5,298 nucleotides of DNA from contig JAUUSJ010000210.1 in the NCBI GenBank assembly GCA_030841965.1, positions 1-5,298 of the forward strand, in the 5' to 3' direction. This document shows positions 1 through 5,138 of this stretch, piece by piece. The stretch comes from Blautia sp. (GTDB lineage: Bacteria > Bacillota > Clostridia > Lachnospirales > Lachnospiraceae). Position 1 is the stretch's first letter; each line of letters starts with the position of its first letter. The translations under genes and the position numbers were made by a program. Under the pieces are notes generated by a model that worked only from the letters and a program-made list of their open reading frames with translations, ran no database searches and was not told the DNA's origin.

Positions 1-117
1 AAATCAGCGTATGTCGAAAAACCGTGGGAACGAACGTGTTTTTCGGGGACATATCGACGGACTCTCTTCGCGTCTACCCCCACTCTCTCCCTCACCTATA
101 TCTATTTCTTCCTCGCC
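1..117 (-). repeat. Left copy of composite dispersed repeat (arm of palindromic element plus one decayed 38-bp unit)
   Basis: Bases 1-41 are the reverse complement of 5151-5191 with one mismatch (C22 against T in the other copy). After a diverged stretch at about 42-61, the match resumes: 62-76 equals the reverse complement of 5116-5130 at 14 of 15 positions, and 100-110 equals the reverse complement of 5086-5096 exactly. So the order (palindromic arm, then the 38-bp unit) is the same as at the right end but inverted. Only one arm of the palindromic element is inside the window; the rest probably lies to the left of base 1. About one degenerate 38-bp unit is present here, against more than five on the right. 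The inner edge overlaps the 3' end of the GH13 gene. I do not recognise the repeat as a named family. Confidence 0.8.
10..53 (-). terminator. Stem-loop downstream of the GH13 gene, possible terminator
   Basis: Within the left repeat copy, 15-22 (CGAAAAAC) pairs with 38-45 (GTTTTTCG) and 10-14 (TATGT) pairs with 49-53 (ACATA). Bases 46-48 (GGG) bulge out, and a further CGT/ACG pairing (23-25 with 34-36) is possible in the loop. The hairpin starts about 50 bp past the GH13 stop codon and could end that transcript. It lacks a good U-run in this orientation, so intrinsic termination is uncertain; it may just be the folded form of the repeat. Confidence 0.35.
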
Positions 118-2225
118 ACTAAAACATTCGCCGATTTCTTCGGCATAGTAATATTCAGCATCCCATCTTGCACCTCAAACCTACTTCTATCCATCGTATA
201 ATCCTGCTCAACAGTAAGCATAATCTGCTCCATCACTTCCTTATCCGTGACCCCAATTTCTGAGACTGGAATTCGAAGCTTTTTCGGCTCTAAATTACTA
301 TTCACAACAATAAGCAACTTCTCGTCTCCCGCAAATCGACCATAGGCAAGCTTTCGATAACTTCCATGCAAAAACTTAATCGAGCCAGTCTTCAATGCCT
401 GATACTTCTTATGGATAGAAATCATATCCTTATGATACTGAATTAAATCCTTATCTTCTTTTCCCCAAGGATATGTTCTTCTATTATCCGGGTCAGTCCA
501 TCCACAGACTCCTGCCTCATCACCATAATATACGGTCGGAGCTCCTGGCCAGGTCATCTGCATCAACACCGCCATTCTAAAAATACTCTTATCAACCCCT
601 TCATTCGCAGCCTCTGGACCGACACTATGGGTTCTTCCCACTCTGCTATTTGTCCTCGTCAAGAATCTGGAATGGTCGTGATTGGAAAGCTCATTCATAG
701 AGACCATCAAAGACGGCGTGTGATAACGAGACATATGATACTCCATCGCACCATAGAAAGCCTCACTATTGCCTAAGAGTTCTCCTCGATACTCATCACT
801 ATGCTTTTCTACCCCCGTCAAAAACCAAGTAATTGGCTCCATAAATGCATCATAATTCATAACCGTATCCCACTGGTCACCACGTAGCCAATCTCCTGGG
901 TCGCCGTAATGCTCCGCCAAAATAATGGCATCTGGATTCGCTTCCTTTACCGCTTTTCTAAAATCTCTCCAGAATCTATGGTTATAATCCGCAGAATGCC
1001 CCAAATCTGCTGCGACATCCAAGCGCCATCCATCGACATTATACGGTGGAGAAACCCATTTTCTTCCGATATCCAAAATATAATTATAGAGTATCTCCGA
1101 CTCCTCATAATTTAGCTTTGGCAAGGTATCATGCCCCCACCATCCATCGTACGAACTATTATAAGGCCACTTAAAGTCATCATAAAACTTAAAAAAGGAA
1201 CGGTATGGACTGTCATACGCAATATAAGCGCCCTTCTCATAACCTGGAGCCTCCTCATAAATTCTCTCCCTATCCATCCATTTATTAAAGGAGCCACAGT
1301 GATTAAATACACCGTCCAAAATGACCCTCATTCCTCTCTTATGAACTTCCTCCATAAATTGAGCAAAAAACTCATTGCTCGCCTCTAAATTCTTCTTAGA
1401 GGTCACACGATTAATATATCTACTTGCGTATTTATTCTCACGCTCCCAGTCCTGATTTAGTAATTCTCCCTCATCATACACAATCTTTCCATAATGAGGA
1501 TCAATATAATCATAATCTTGAATATCATATTTATGGTTGGAGGGAGATACGAAAATAGGATTAAAATAAATCACTTCCACTCCCAAATCCTGCAAATAGT
1601 CTAATTTATCCATGACTCCCTGGATATCTCCACCGTAAAATTCACGTACTCCCATGGAGGCTGGATACTTATCCCAGTTTTTTACTTGAGTAACCTTTTC
1701 GTTGATATATACATATTCATTGTCCAGAACATCATTTGTAGTATCTCCGTTATAAAAACGGTCCACAAATATCTGGTAAATCACAGCGCCCTTTGCCCAA
1801 TCTGGCGTTTTAAATCCTGGAACAATTCTAAAATTAAAAAACTCATCCAGAGTTCTGACTGCTCCCTTTTTATTATAAAAACAGCGCATCCCACCAGTTA
1901 CAATCTCAAAGTAATAAGGAATTGATTCCTCCTCAACAGAAATCTTCGCTTCATAATAATCAAATAATTCGTCGCTGTCTTTCCATCTCATAAAAATAGA
2001 TTCTTTTTCTGTTCCATAGTGTAATATAACCGTATCTACATTATCCCTTGCTGTGCGAAAACGGAGAGTTACTGTATCTCCTGGCTCACATTCCATCGGC
2101 TTTCTATATTCCTCAGTCCCATCAGTAAATAGCGCTTTTTGGTTTAGTATGGGTTTTACTCGCAAAATGTATTGTTGAATTTGCTCTGCCCTTGTCAGGG
2201 TCGAGGATGTCATTCTATATTTCAT
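102..2225 (-). CDS. Glycoside hydrolase family 13 protein, neopullulanase / cyclomaltodextrinase-like
   Basis: This is a 707-residue alpha-glucan hydrolase that would cleave alpha-1,4 (perhaps also alpha-1,6) bonds in maltodextrins, pullulan or cyclodextrins. No signal peptide is visible, so it should act in the cytoplasm on imported oligosaccharides. An N-terminal beta-rich region (about 24-135) resembles the CBM34 domain of neopullulanases. The catalytic barrel starts near 145 (AVIYQIFVDRFYNGD). GH13 motifs are intact: DGVFNH at 304-309, GWRLDVAAD at 399-407 with nucleophile D403, ILAEH with acid/base E438, and SNHD with D517. LPKLN at 368-372 matches the MPKLN signature of the neopullulanase group. 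A beta-sandwich C-terminal domain follows from about 620. It is longer than typical neopullulanases of about 590 residues, with insertions in the barrel. ATG at 2225 is chosen because AAAGGA (2235-2240) lies 9 nt upstream. The stop codon sits in repeat-derived sequence. Exact substrate specificity cannot be read from the sequence. Confidence 0.93.
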   Translation of the reverse strand: MKYRMTSSTLTRAEQIQQYILRVKPILNQKALFTDGTEEYRKPMECEPGDTVTLRFRTARDNVDTVILHYGTEKESIFMRWKDSDELFDYYEAKISVEEESIPYYFEIVTGGMRCFYNKKGAVRTLDEFFNFRIVPGFKTPDWAKGAVIYQIFVDRFYNGDTTNDVLDNEYVYINEKVTQVKNWDKYPASMGVREFYGGDIQGVMDKLDYLQDLGVEVIYFNPIFVSPSNHKYDIQDYDYIDPHYGKIVYDEGELLNQDWERENKYASRYINRVTSKKNLEASNEFFAQFMEEVHKRGMRVILDGVFNHCGSFNKWMDRERIYEEAPGYEKGAYIAYDSPYRSFFKFYDDFKWPYNSSYDGWWGHDTLPKLNYEESEILYNYILDIGRKWVSPPYNVDGWRLDVAADLGHSADYNHRFWRDFRKAVKEANPDAIILAEHYGDPGDWLRGDQWDTVMNYDAFMEPITWFLTGVEKHSDEYRGELLGNSEAFYGAMEYHMSRYHTPSLMVSMNELSNHDHSRFLTRTNSRVGRTHSVGPEAANEGVDKSIFRMAVLMQMTWPGAPTVYYGDEAGVCGWTDPDNRRTYPWGKEDKDLIQYHKDMISIHKKYQALKTGSIKFLHGSYRKLAYGRFAGDEKLLIVVNSNLEPKKLRIPVSEIGVTDKEVMEQIMLTVEQDYTMDRSRFEVQDGMLNITMPKKSANVLVARKK

Positions 2226-2234
2226 TCTTCTAAA

Positions 2235-2240
2235 TCCTTT
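2235..2240 (-). promoter_or_regulatory. Ribosome binding site of the GH13 gene
   Basis: The minus strand reads AAAGGA, 9 nt before the ATG at 2225. The next in-frame ATG (2213) has no such site, so this decides the start. The surrounding leader (about 2226-2280) is almost pure purine on the transcribed strand. Confidence 0.65.
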
Positions 2241-2301
2241 CTTTTGGTTTGGTAGCCTTCTTCTTTCTCTTTTCTTTCGTGTTCTTTATTAGATATTCGT
2301 T

Positions 2302-2330
2302 ATAATGATTCATCGTTTAACAATATTCAA
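2302..2330 (-). promoter_or_regulatory. Candidate promoter of the GH13 gene
   Basis: On the minus strand, TTGAAT (2325-2330) and CATTAT (2302-2307) are separated by 17 bp, placing transcription start about 70 nt before the GH13 start codon. Both boxes match the consensus at only 4 of 6 positions. The 206-bp gap after the amidase gene makes a separate promoter likely, but this exact assignment is weak. A second TTGAAT (2365-2370) with TTTAGA (2343-2348) at 16-bp spacing is an alternative. I see no clear catabolite-repression operator and no convincing terminator for the amidase gene in this gap. Confidence 0.3.
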
Positions 2331-2431
2331 CTGTTTTGGTCATCTAAATACTAATTTTTCTGATATTCAAGTTTATCATTCTATTTTCTTATCACGCAAG
2401 TTCTCATAACTTATATTTTAACATTTTCCGA

Positions 2432-3250
2432 CTAAATATGCAACTGAGAATATAAATCATCTCGACGATCCAGATAAGTTGGAAAACTTTTCCTATAATC
2501 CCTTTGCCACTCAAAATCCAAGTCGGCGCGAAAAAGCCCCTCTCCCTCGACTGGACCTAGTACTTCCTCTCCCTCAGCGTTAAATATAACTGATTTTCCA
2601 CTATAGATTAATCCACCTCCCTCTCCAACTCGATTCACTCCCACGATATAGCATTGATTCTCTATCGCCCTTGCCTTTAGTAGAGCAAGCCAATGTTCTT
2701 CTCTCGCTTTTGGCCAGTTCGCAATCACAAAAATACATTCCGCCTTTGTCGACACAGTCTGAAAAATGCTCGGAAAACGAAGGTCATAGCAGATAAATCC
2801 AGATATAAAATGTCCTCCTAATTTTGCTACAGATACAGACTCTCCCCCTTTATACATCTCCCCCTCTTTTCCAAAACTAAATGGATGAATTTTCTGATAC
2901 TCGTACTGAATCTTTCCATTTTCTATCAACATCATCTGATTGGCAAGCTTCTCCCCTTCTTTTCTCTGTGAAAATCCAAAAATCGCCGCCACCCCATACT
3001 TTATCGTCATCCGTCTAAAAAAATCGATTGTCTTAGAGCTTTTCTCTCCTTCTCTCTCCTTAACCTGCTCTGCGATAGATTTCCCAGATACTGCAAACCC
3101 AGTCAGGGTCATCTCTGGAAAAACTAAGATATCCACTGTTTTTTCCCTCGCTTCCTCGAAATACATCTCACATTTTTCCATATTTTTCTCTTTTTGCTTC
3201 CAAATCATATCCAATTGAACGATTCCTACTCTCATCACTTTTATTCCCAT
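2432..3250 (-). CDS. Carbon-nitrogen (nitrilase superfamily) hydrolase, YafV / omega-amidase-like
   Basis: This is a cytoplasmic amidase of the nitrilase superfamily, 272 residues from this start. The Glu-Lys-Cys triad is present: E46 in LVFPEMTLTGF, K120 in YQKIHPFSF, and C154 in GFICYDLRFP. E129 and E131 follow the lysine as in the family's second glutamate region. ICYDLRFP and NWP..R..HW..LL.ARAIENQ are characteristic of YafV/Nit2-type omega-amidases, which hydrolyse 2-oxoglutaramate or 2-oxosuccinamate to the keto-acid plus ammonia (metabolite repair); the specific substrate is inferred. Length is normal for the family. Start choice is uncertain. The frame opens at a TTG at 3265. ATG at 3250 has AGGA 6 nt upstream and is used here. 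ATG at 3235 would begin directly at the conserved MRVGIVQLD strand, with a weaker GGGA 9 nt upstream. Its own promoter lies about 130 bp upstream. The GH13 gene follows 206 bp downstream on the same strand, with no obvious functional link. Confidence 0.9.
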   Translation of the reverse strand: MGIKVMRVGIVQLDMIWKQKEKNMEKCEMYFEEAREKTVDILVFPEMTLTGFAVSGKSIAEQVKEREGEKSSKTIDFFRRMTIKYGVAAIFGFSQRKEGEKLANQMMLIENGKIQYEYQKIHPFSFGKEGEMYKGGESVSVAKLGGHFISGFICYDLRFPSIFQTVSTKAECIFVIANWPKAREEHWLALLKARAIENQCYIVGVNRVGEGGGLIYSGKSVIFNAEGEEVLGPVEGEGLFRADLDFEWQRDYRKSFPTYLDRRDDLYSQLHI

Positions 3251-3261
3251 CACCTTTCCTA

Positions 3262-3300
3262 TCAACTAATCAATTGCCTACTCACAGTTTCTAAAAGCAT
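3262..3300 (-). other. Possible 12-codon leader peptide ORF upstream of the amidase gene
   Basis: On the minus strand an ATG at 3298-3300 opens a reading frame of 12 codons (MLLETVSRQLIS) ending in TGA at 3262-3264. GGAGGG lies immediately upstream (3303-3308), but the spacing is only 2-3 nt, shorter than usual. The TGA overlaps the TTG (3263-3265) that opens the amidase frame. It could be a coupled leader ORF, or chance in AT-rich DNA. It is not recognisable as a known leader peptide. Confidence 0.15.
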
Positions 3301-3381
3301 ATCCCTCCAAAAGAGTACCTGTTAAGAGAATATCCATTAAAAGAACACTCTATGGTTATCTCTTCAATAAATGTTTTTTTT

Positions 3382-3411
3382 ATTTTAACAAATCTTATAT
3401 TCTATATGCAA
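3382..3411 (-). promoter_or_regulatory. Candidate promoter of the amidase gene
   Basis: The minus strand shows TTGCAT (3406-3411) and TAAAAT (3382-3387) with an 18-bp spacer, inside very AT-rich DNA. It would give a 5' leader of roughly 125 nt. The leader contains weak pairing (AGAGT with ACTCT) but no recognisable riboswitch. Confidence is limited because AT-rich DNA yields such matches easily. Confidence 0.35.
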
Positions 3412-3517
3412 TACTTTCTCCATATCTTCTTTTTTTCACTTTTTCTTATGTCATTGTTTTTTATTTCTGCTATATCCCTATAATTACTTTGATTTTCAAA
3501 ATTTTTTTCTCTTAGTA

Positions 3518-3546
3518 TTGACATTTTCATTTACATAATGTAGTAT
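3518..3546 (+). promoter_or_regulatory. Strong sigma-A-type promoter of the hemolysin-III gene
   Basis: A perfect -35 box TTGACA (3518-3523) is followed by 17 bp and TAGTAT (3541-3546), which matches the -10 consensus at 5 of 6 positions. Transcription would start near 3553, leaving a leader of about 60 nt before the ATG at 3617. A TATAAT at 3553-3558 is too far (29 bp) from this -35 box to be its partner. It is the best promoter in the window. Confidence 0.75.
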
Positions 3547-3563
3547 GTATATTATAATACATA
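3532..3563. promoter_or_regulatory. Two palindromes overlapping the promoter, candidate repressor operators
   Basis: TACAT-A-ATGTA (3532-3542) is a perfect 11-bp palindrome between the -35 and -10 boxes, touching the -10. Directly after it, TATGTAT (3544-3550) and ATACATA (3557-3563) form a second inverted repeat with a 6-bp centre, spanning the -10 and the start site. The TACA/TGTA half-sites recall operators of the BlaI/MecI/CopY family (usually TACA-N2-TGTA; here N3) and, less well, the ATGT/ACAT half-sites of PadR-type repressors. No regulator gene is in the window, so the operator role is inferred from position only. Confidence 0.4.
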
Positions 3564-3595
3564 GTTTTGAATACTACTTACTATAGTTTTAAATA
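3561..3595 (+). repeat. Two 13-bp direct repeats in the leader of the hemolysin-III gene
   Basis: ATAGTTTTGAATA (3561-3573) and ATAGTTTTAAATA (3583-3595) differ at one base and are spaced 22 bp apart, close to two helical turns. In addition, GTAGTAT (3540-3546) pairs with ATACTAC (3571-3577). All lie between the -10 box and the ribosome binding site. They may be protein-binding sites or low-complexity coincidence. Confidence 0.4.
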
Positions 3596-3601
3596 TTTAT
3601 G

Positions 3602-3608
3602 AAGGGAG
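3602..3608 (+). promoter_or_regulatory. Ribosome binding site of the hemolysin-III gene
   Basis: AAGGGAG, 8 nt before the ATG at 3617, fixes the start there rather than at the in-frame ATG at 3599. The latter is preceded only by A and T residues. Confidence 0.75.
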
Positions 3609-3616
3609 TTTTTTCT

Positions 3617-4339
3617 ATGCAAAATCAAAAAACAGTATATACGAAACCAAATTTTACATTAGCATCTAGACAGAGTCGTCCTCTAACGAATAGCTTTCTT
3701 CGTCTGAAAGACCCTGGCAGCGCTATTACCCACGGCATTGCAGCCATCTTATCTCTCTTGGCGGTCTATCCACTGCTTAGAAAGACATTTTTGGGCGAAA
3801 ACCGTGACCATATTTTATCTATTACTATTTTTATTTTGAGTATGGTAGCTTTATACACTGCAAGCACAATTTATCACTCCATTCACTGTTCCAAGGAGAA
3901 GGAAGTGATTCTCAGAAAACTAGACCATGCTATGATTTTTATTTTGATTGCCGGCTCTTACACACCAGTTTGTCGTATTGTCCTAACTGGGAAAACCGGA
4001 ACCATTTTATTGGCTTTTGTATGGGGATTATCTATCTTAGGTATTTTATTCAAGATGTTTTGGATTAACTGCCCTAAGTATTTAAGCTCCATTTTGTATA
4101 TTGCACTTGGCTGGGCTTGTATTTTTGCTTTTATTCCATTAATTCACAGCCTATCGACTCCTGCTTTTCTCCTTCTTCTTATCGGCGGAATTTTTTATAC
4201 TGTGGGCGGAGTCATCTATGCAATTAAACCACCAATTTTCCAGATTGCAAAATATTTTGGAAATCATGAAGTTTTCCATGTATTTGTTATGCTTGGAAGC
4301 TTATGTCATTTTCTTGTTGTTTACTTGTTTTTGGCTTAG
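3617..4339 (+). CDS. Hemolysin III family (PAQR-like) membrane protein
   Basis: This is a 240-residue integral membrane protein of the HlyIII/YqfA group of the PAQR superfamily. Seven hydrophobic segments are visible at about 37-56, 66-86, 104-122, 127-146, 156-176, 182-203 and 220-239. Family signatures are all present: SAITHG at the first helix, the S83-x3-H87 motif in TASTIYH, LRKLDHAMIF with D103, LIAGSYTP, and the final H217-x3-H221 motif in NHEVFH. The Ser/His, Asp and HxxxH residues correspond to the predicted zinc-binding site of PAQR proteins. Despite the family name, hemolytic activity is not implied; bacterial relatives have been linked to membrane homeostasis and their chemistry is unsettled. 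ATG at 3617 is chosen because AAGGGAG (3602-3608) lies 8 nt upstream. The earlier ATG at 3599 has no ribosome binding site and contains this one within its reading frame. The gene has its own strong promoter and ends at a terminator shared with the GIY-YIG gene. Confidence 0.92.
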   Translation: MQNQKTVYTKPNFTLASRQSRPLTNSFLRLKDPGSAITHGIAAILSLLAVYPLLRKTFLGENRDHILSITIFILSMVALYTASTIYHSIHCSKEKEVILRKLDHAMIFILIAGSYTPVCRIVLTGKTGTILLAFVWGLSILGILFKMFWINCPKYLSSILYIALGWACIFAFIPLIHSLSTPAFLLLLIGGIFYTVGGVIYAIKPPIFQIAKYFGNHEVFHVFVMLGSLCHFLVVYLFLA

Positions 4340-4391
4340 ACTTATTTTTATGAAGGTCTGCGCATTGGTTTATGGCTTAAGCTTGATTTGG

Positions 4392-4474
4392 ATTCATTTT
4401 GGGGTATAGTTTCTGTTTGCTTTAGAATAGAATTTCTATTCATTTTGGAATACAGTTTCTGTTTATTTTAGGAT
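4392..4474 (+). repeat. Pair of 37-bp imperfect direct repeats in the convergent intergenic region
   Basis: Copy one is 4392-4428 and copy two is 4438-4474. They match at 31 of 37 positions and are separated by 9 bp, a period of 46 bp. Both begin ATTCATTTTGG and share AGTTTCTGTTT. They lie between the hemolysin-III stop and the terminator hairpin, outside any gene. They look like a diverged tandem duplication. Confidence 0.75.
4425..4441. repeat. 17-bp perfect palindrome between the direct repeats
   Basis: GAATAGAA (4425-4432) and TTCTATTC (4434-4441) are perfect reverse complements around a single T. The palindrome spans the junction of the two 37-bp repeats. The 1-nt centre makes a hairpin need an opened loop, so it could equally be a dimeric protein-binding site or chance. 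Confidence 0.5.
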
Positions 4475-4477
4475 GGG

Positions 4478-4515
4478 AAAACCATGTTATATTAAAATAT
4501 ATGGCATGGTTTTTT
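4478..4515. terminator. Bidirectional intrinsic terminator between the convergent genes
   Basis: AAAACCATG (4478-4486) pairs with CATGGTTTT (4505-4513), a 9-bp stem. The intervening AT-rich loop can add a TATAT/ATATA helix. On the plus strand the stem runs into six T residues (4510-4515), serving the hemolysin-III gene. On the minus strand the A-rich arm gives CATGGTTTT followed by C residues, so it can also serve the GIY-YIG gene, whose stop codon is at 4519-4521. Confidence 0.8.
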
Positions 4516-4518
4516 CTT

Positions 4519-4764
4519 TCATTCAAATTTCTCTATCAATTCTTCTTTTTGTTTTCTTGTCAGTTTCTTAAGCTCATATTCTCTTCTCATAGCTTCTGTC
4601 TTTGTCTCGTATTCCTCATAATATCTCAGTATAACAGGAATTCTTCCTCTTGTGTACTTTGCTCCCTTCCCTGCATTATGTGTTTTTATTCGCTTTTGTA
4701 GGTTATTTGTATAGCCTATATAGAATGTGTTATCTTTACATTCCACTAAGTATGTATAATGCAT
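4519..4764 (-). CDS. GIY-YIG nuclease superfamily protein, YhbQ/YazA (UPF0213) type
   Basis: This is a compact 81-residue single-domain protein of the GIY-YIG fold. The aromatic GIY-equivalent strand HYTYLVE (2-8) leads into YIG at 15-17. The conserved R25 (NLQKR) and E57 (TEAMRREYELKK) match the catalytic arginine and metal-binding glutamate positions of GIY-YIG nucleases. GKGAKYTRGR (33-41) and RREYELKKL are hallmarks of the YhbQ/YazA subgroup. Members are small stand-alone domains; some have been reported to cut DNA, but the physiological role is unclear. No DNA-binding domain is attached, so this is not a homing endonuclease of the usual kind. Start: the frame can open at a GTG at 4788, but ATG at 4764 begins at the conserved domain edge and has AGGTGA 4 nt upstream. 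The leader contains a 16-bp duplication carrying this site. The gene stands alone, convergent to the hemolysin-III gene, and I found no convincing promoter upstream. Confidence 0.88.
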   Translation of the reverse strand: MHYTYLVECKDNTFYIGYTNNLQKRIKTHNAGKGAKYTRGRIPVILRYYEEYETKTEAMRREYELKKLTRKQKEELIEKFE

Positions 4765-4795
4765 TCTTTCACCTACTCTTTCTTTCACCTACTCT
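4764..4795 (-). repeat. Tandem duplication of 16 bp carrying the ribosome binding site of the GIY-YIG gene
   Basis: Bases 4764-4779 and 4780-4795 are identical. On the minus strand each copy contains AGTAGGTGAAAGA, so there are two AGGTGA ribosome binding sites. The inner one is well placed for the ATG at 4764. The duplication also creates an in-frame GTG at 4788 that would add 8 residues (MKERVGER). The downstream ATG is more likely the real start. Confidence 0.75.
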
Positions 4796-4926
4796 TTCAA
4801 GTTTTGTTGTGTGTGATTTCGTTTTATTGTGTACAATTTAGTTTTTCATTTCTATTTTATTTTAACTCAAATTTCTAGTTTTGGGAATAGGCGTGAAAAG
4901 ATAAGTATGAGAAGAGGCGTGGAAAC
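4796..4926. other. AT-rich leader grading into degenerate repeat sequence, no gene
   Basis: No gene or clear promoter is visible here. The left half is AT-rich and contains ATTGT-GT-ACAAT (4827-4838), a small inverted repeat. The right half turns G-rich: AGGCGTGAAAA (4889-4899) recurs as AGGCGTGGAAA (4915-4925). It looks like decayed relatives of the 38-bp units that follow. Confidence 0.4.
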
Positions 4927-5129
4927 AGACGCTAAGAGATAGATGTGGGAAGGTATATGGTGGTAGACGCTAAGAGATAGATGTGGGAAAGTATGTGGTG
5001 ATAGACGCTAAGAGATAGATGTGGGAAAGTATGTGGTGATAGACGCTAAGAAATAGATGTGGGAAAGCATGTGGTGATAGACGCTAAGAAATAGATGTGG
5101 GAAAGCATGTGGTGATAGACGCTAAGAGA
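4927..5129 (+). repeat. Tandem array of a 38-bp unit, 5.3 copies
   Basis: Full units begin at 4927, 4965, 5003, 5041 and 5079, each starting AGACGCTAAG and ending GTGGTGAT or a variant. A 13-base partial unit (5117-5129) ends the array. Units 2 and 3 are identical, and units 4 and 5 are identical; the pairs differ at two bases (GAGAT/GAAAT and AGTAT/AGCAT). Unit 1 differs at three bases from unit 2. This pattern points to recent pairwise duplication. There are no spacers, so it is not CRISPR, and 38 bp is not a multiple of three, so it is not a coding repeat. The array abuts the palindromic element. Confidence 0.93.
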
Positions 5130-5138
5130 GGAGGCAGG

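Noticed and set aside
909..1925. Small plus-strand ORFs (909-1115, 1131-1388, 1686-1925) and a minus-strand ORF (1112-1312)
   Set aside because: All lie in other frames of the well-supported GH13 gene and resemble no protein family.
2300..2306. TATAAT on the plus strand as an outward promoter
   Set aside because: No -35 box at proper spacing and no plus-strand gene downstream. It would only give antisense RNA to the amidase gene.
2401..2450. Hairpin at the end of the amidase gene as its terminator
   Set aside because: TTCTCA (2401-2406) and TGAGAA (2445-2450) can pair, but the stem is interrupted, overlaps the coding end, and has no U-run.
2940..3218. 92-residue ORF on the plus strand
   Set aside because: It is antisense to the amidase gene, has low-complexity composition, and has no recognisable domain.
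3553..3558. TATAAT as the -10 box of the hemolysin-III promoter
   Set aside because: It lies 29 bp from the TTGACA box. TAGTAT at 3541-3546 has the correct 17-bp spacing.
4218..4409. 63-residue ORF overlapping the end of the hemolysin-III gene
   Set aside because: It is a frame-shifted shadow of the conserved HxxxH helix. The hemolysin-III frame is intact to a normal C-terminus.
4501..4841. Hydrophobic-looking plus-strand ORFs (4501-4701 and 4650-4841)
   Set aside because: They are antisense to the GIY-YIG gene, and the hydrophobicity comes from reading A-rich coding DNA in reverse. One begins inside the terminator hairpin.
4927..5129. CRISPR array
   Set aside because: The 38-bp units are contiguous with no spacers, and no cas genes are nearby.
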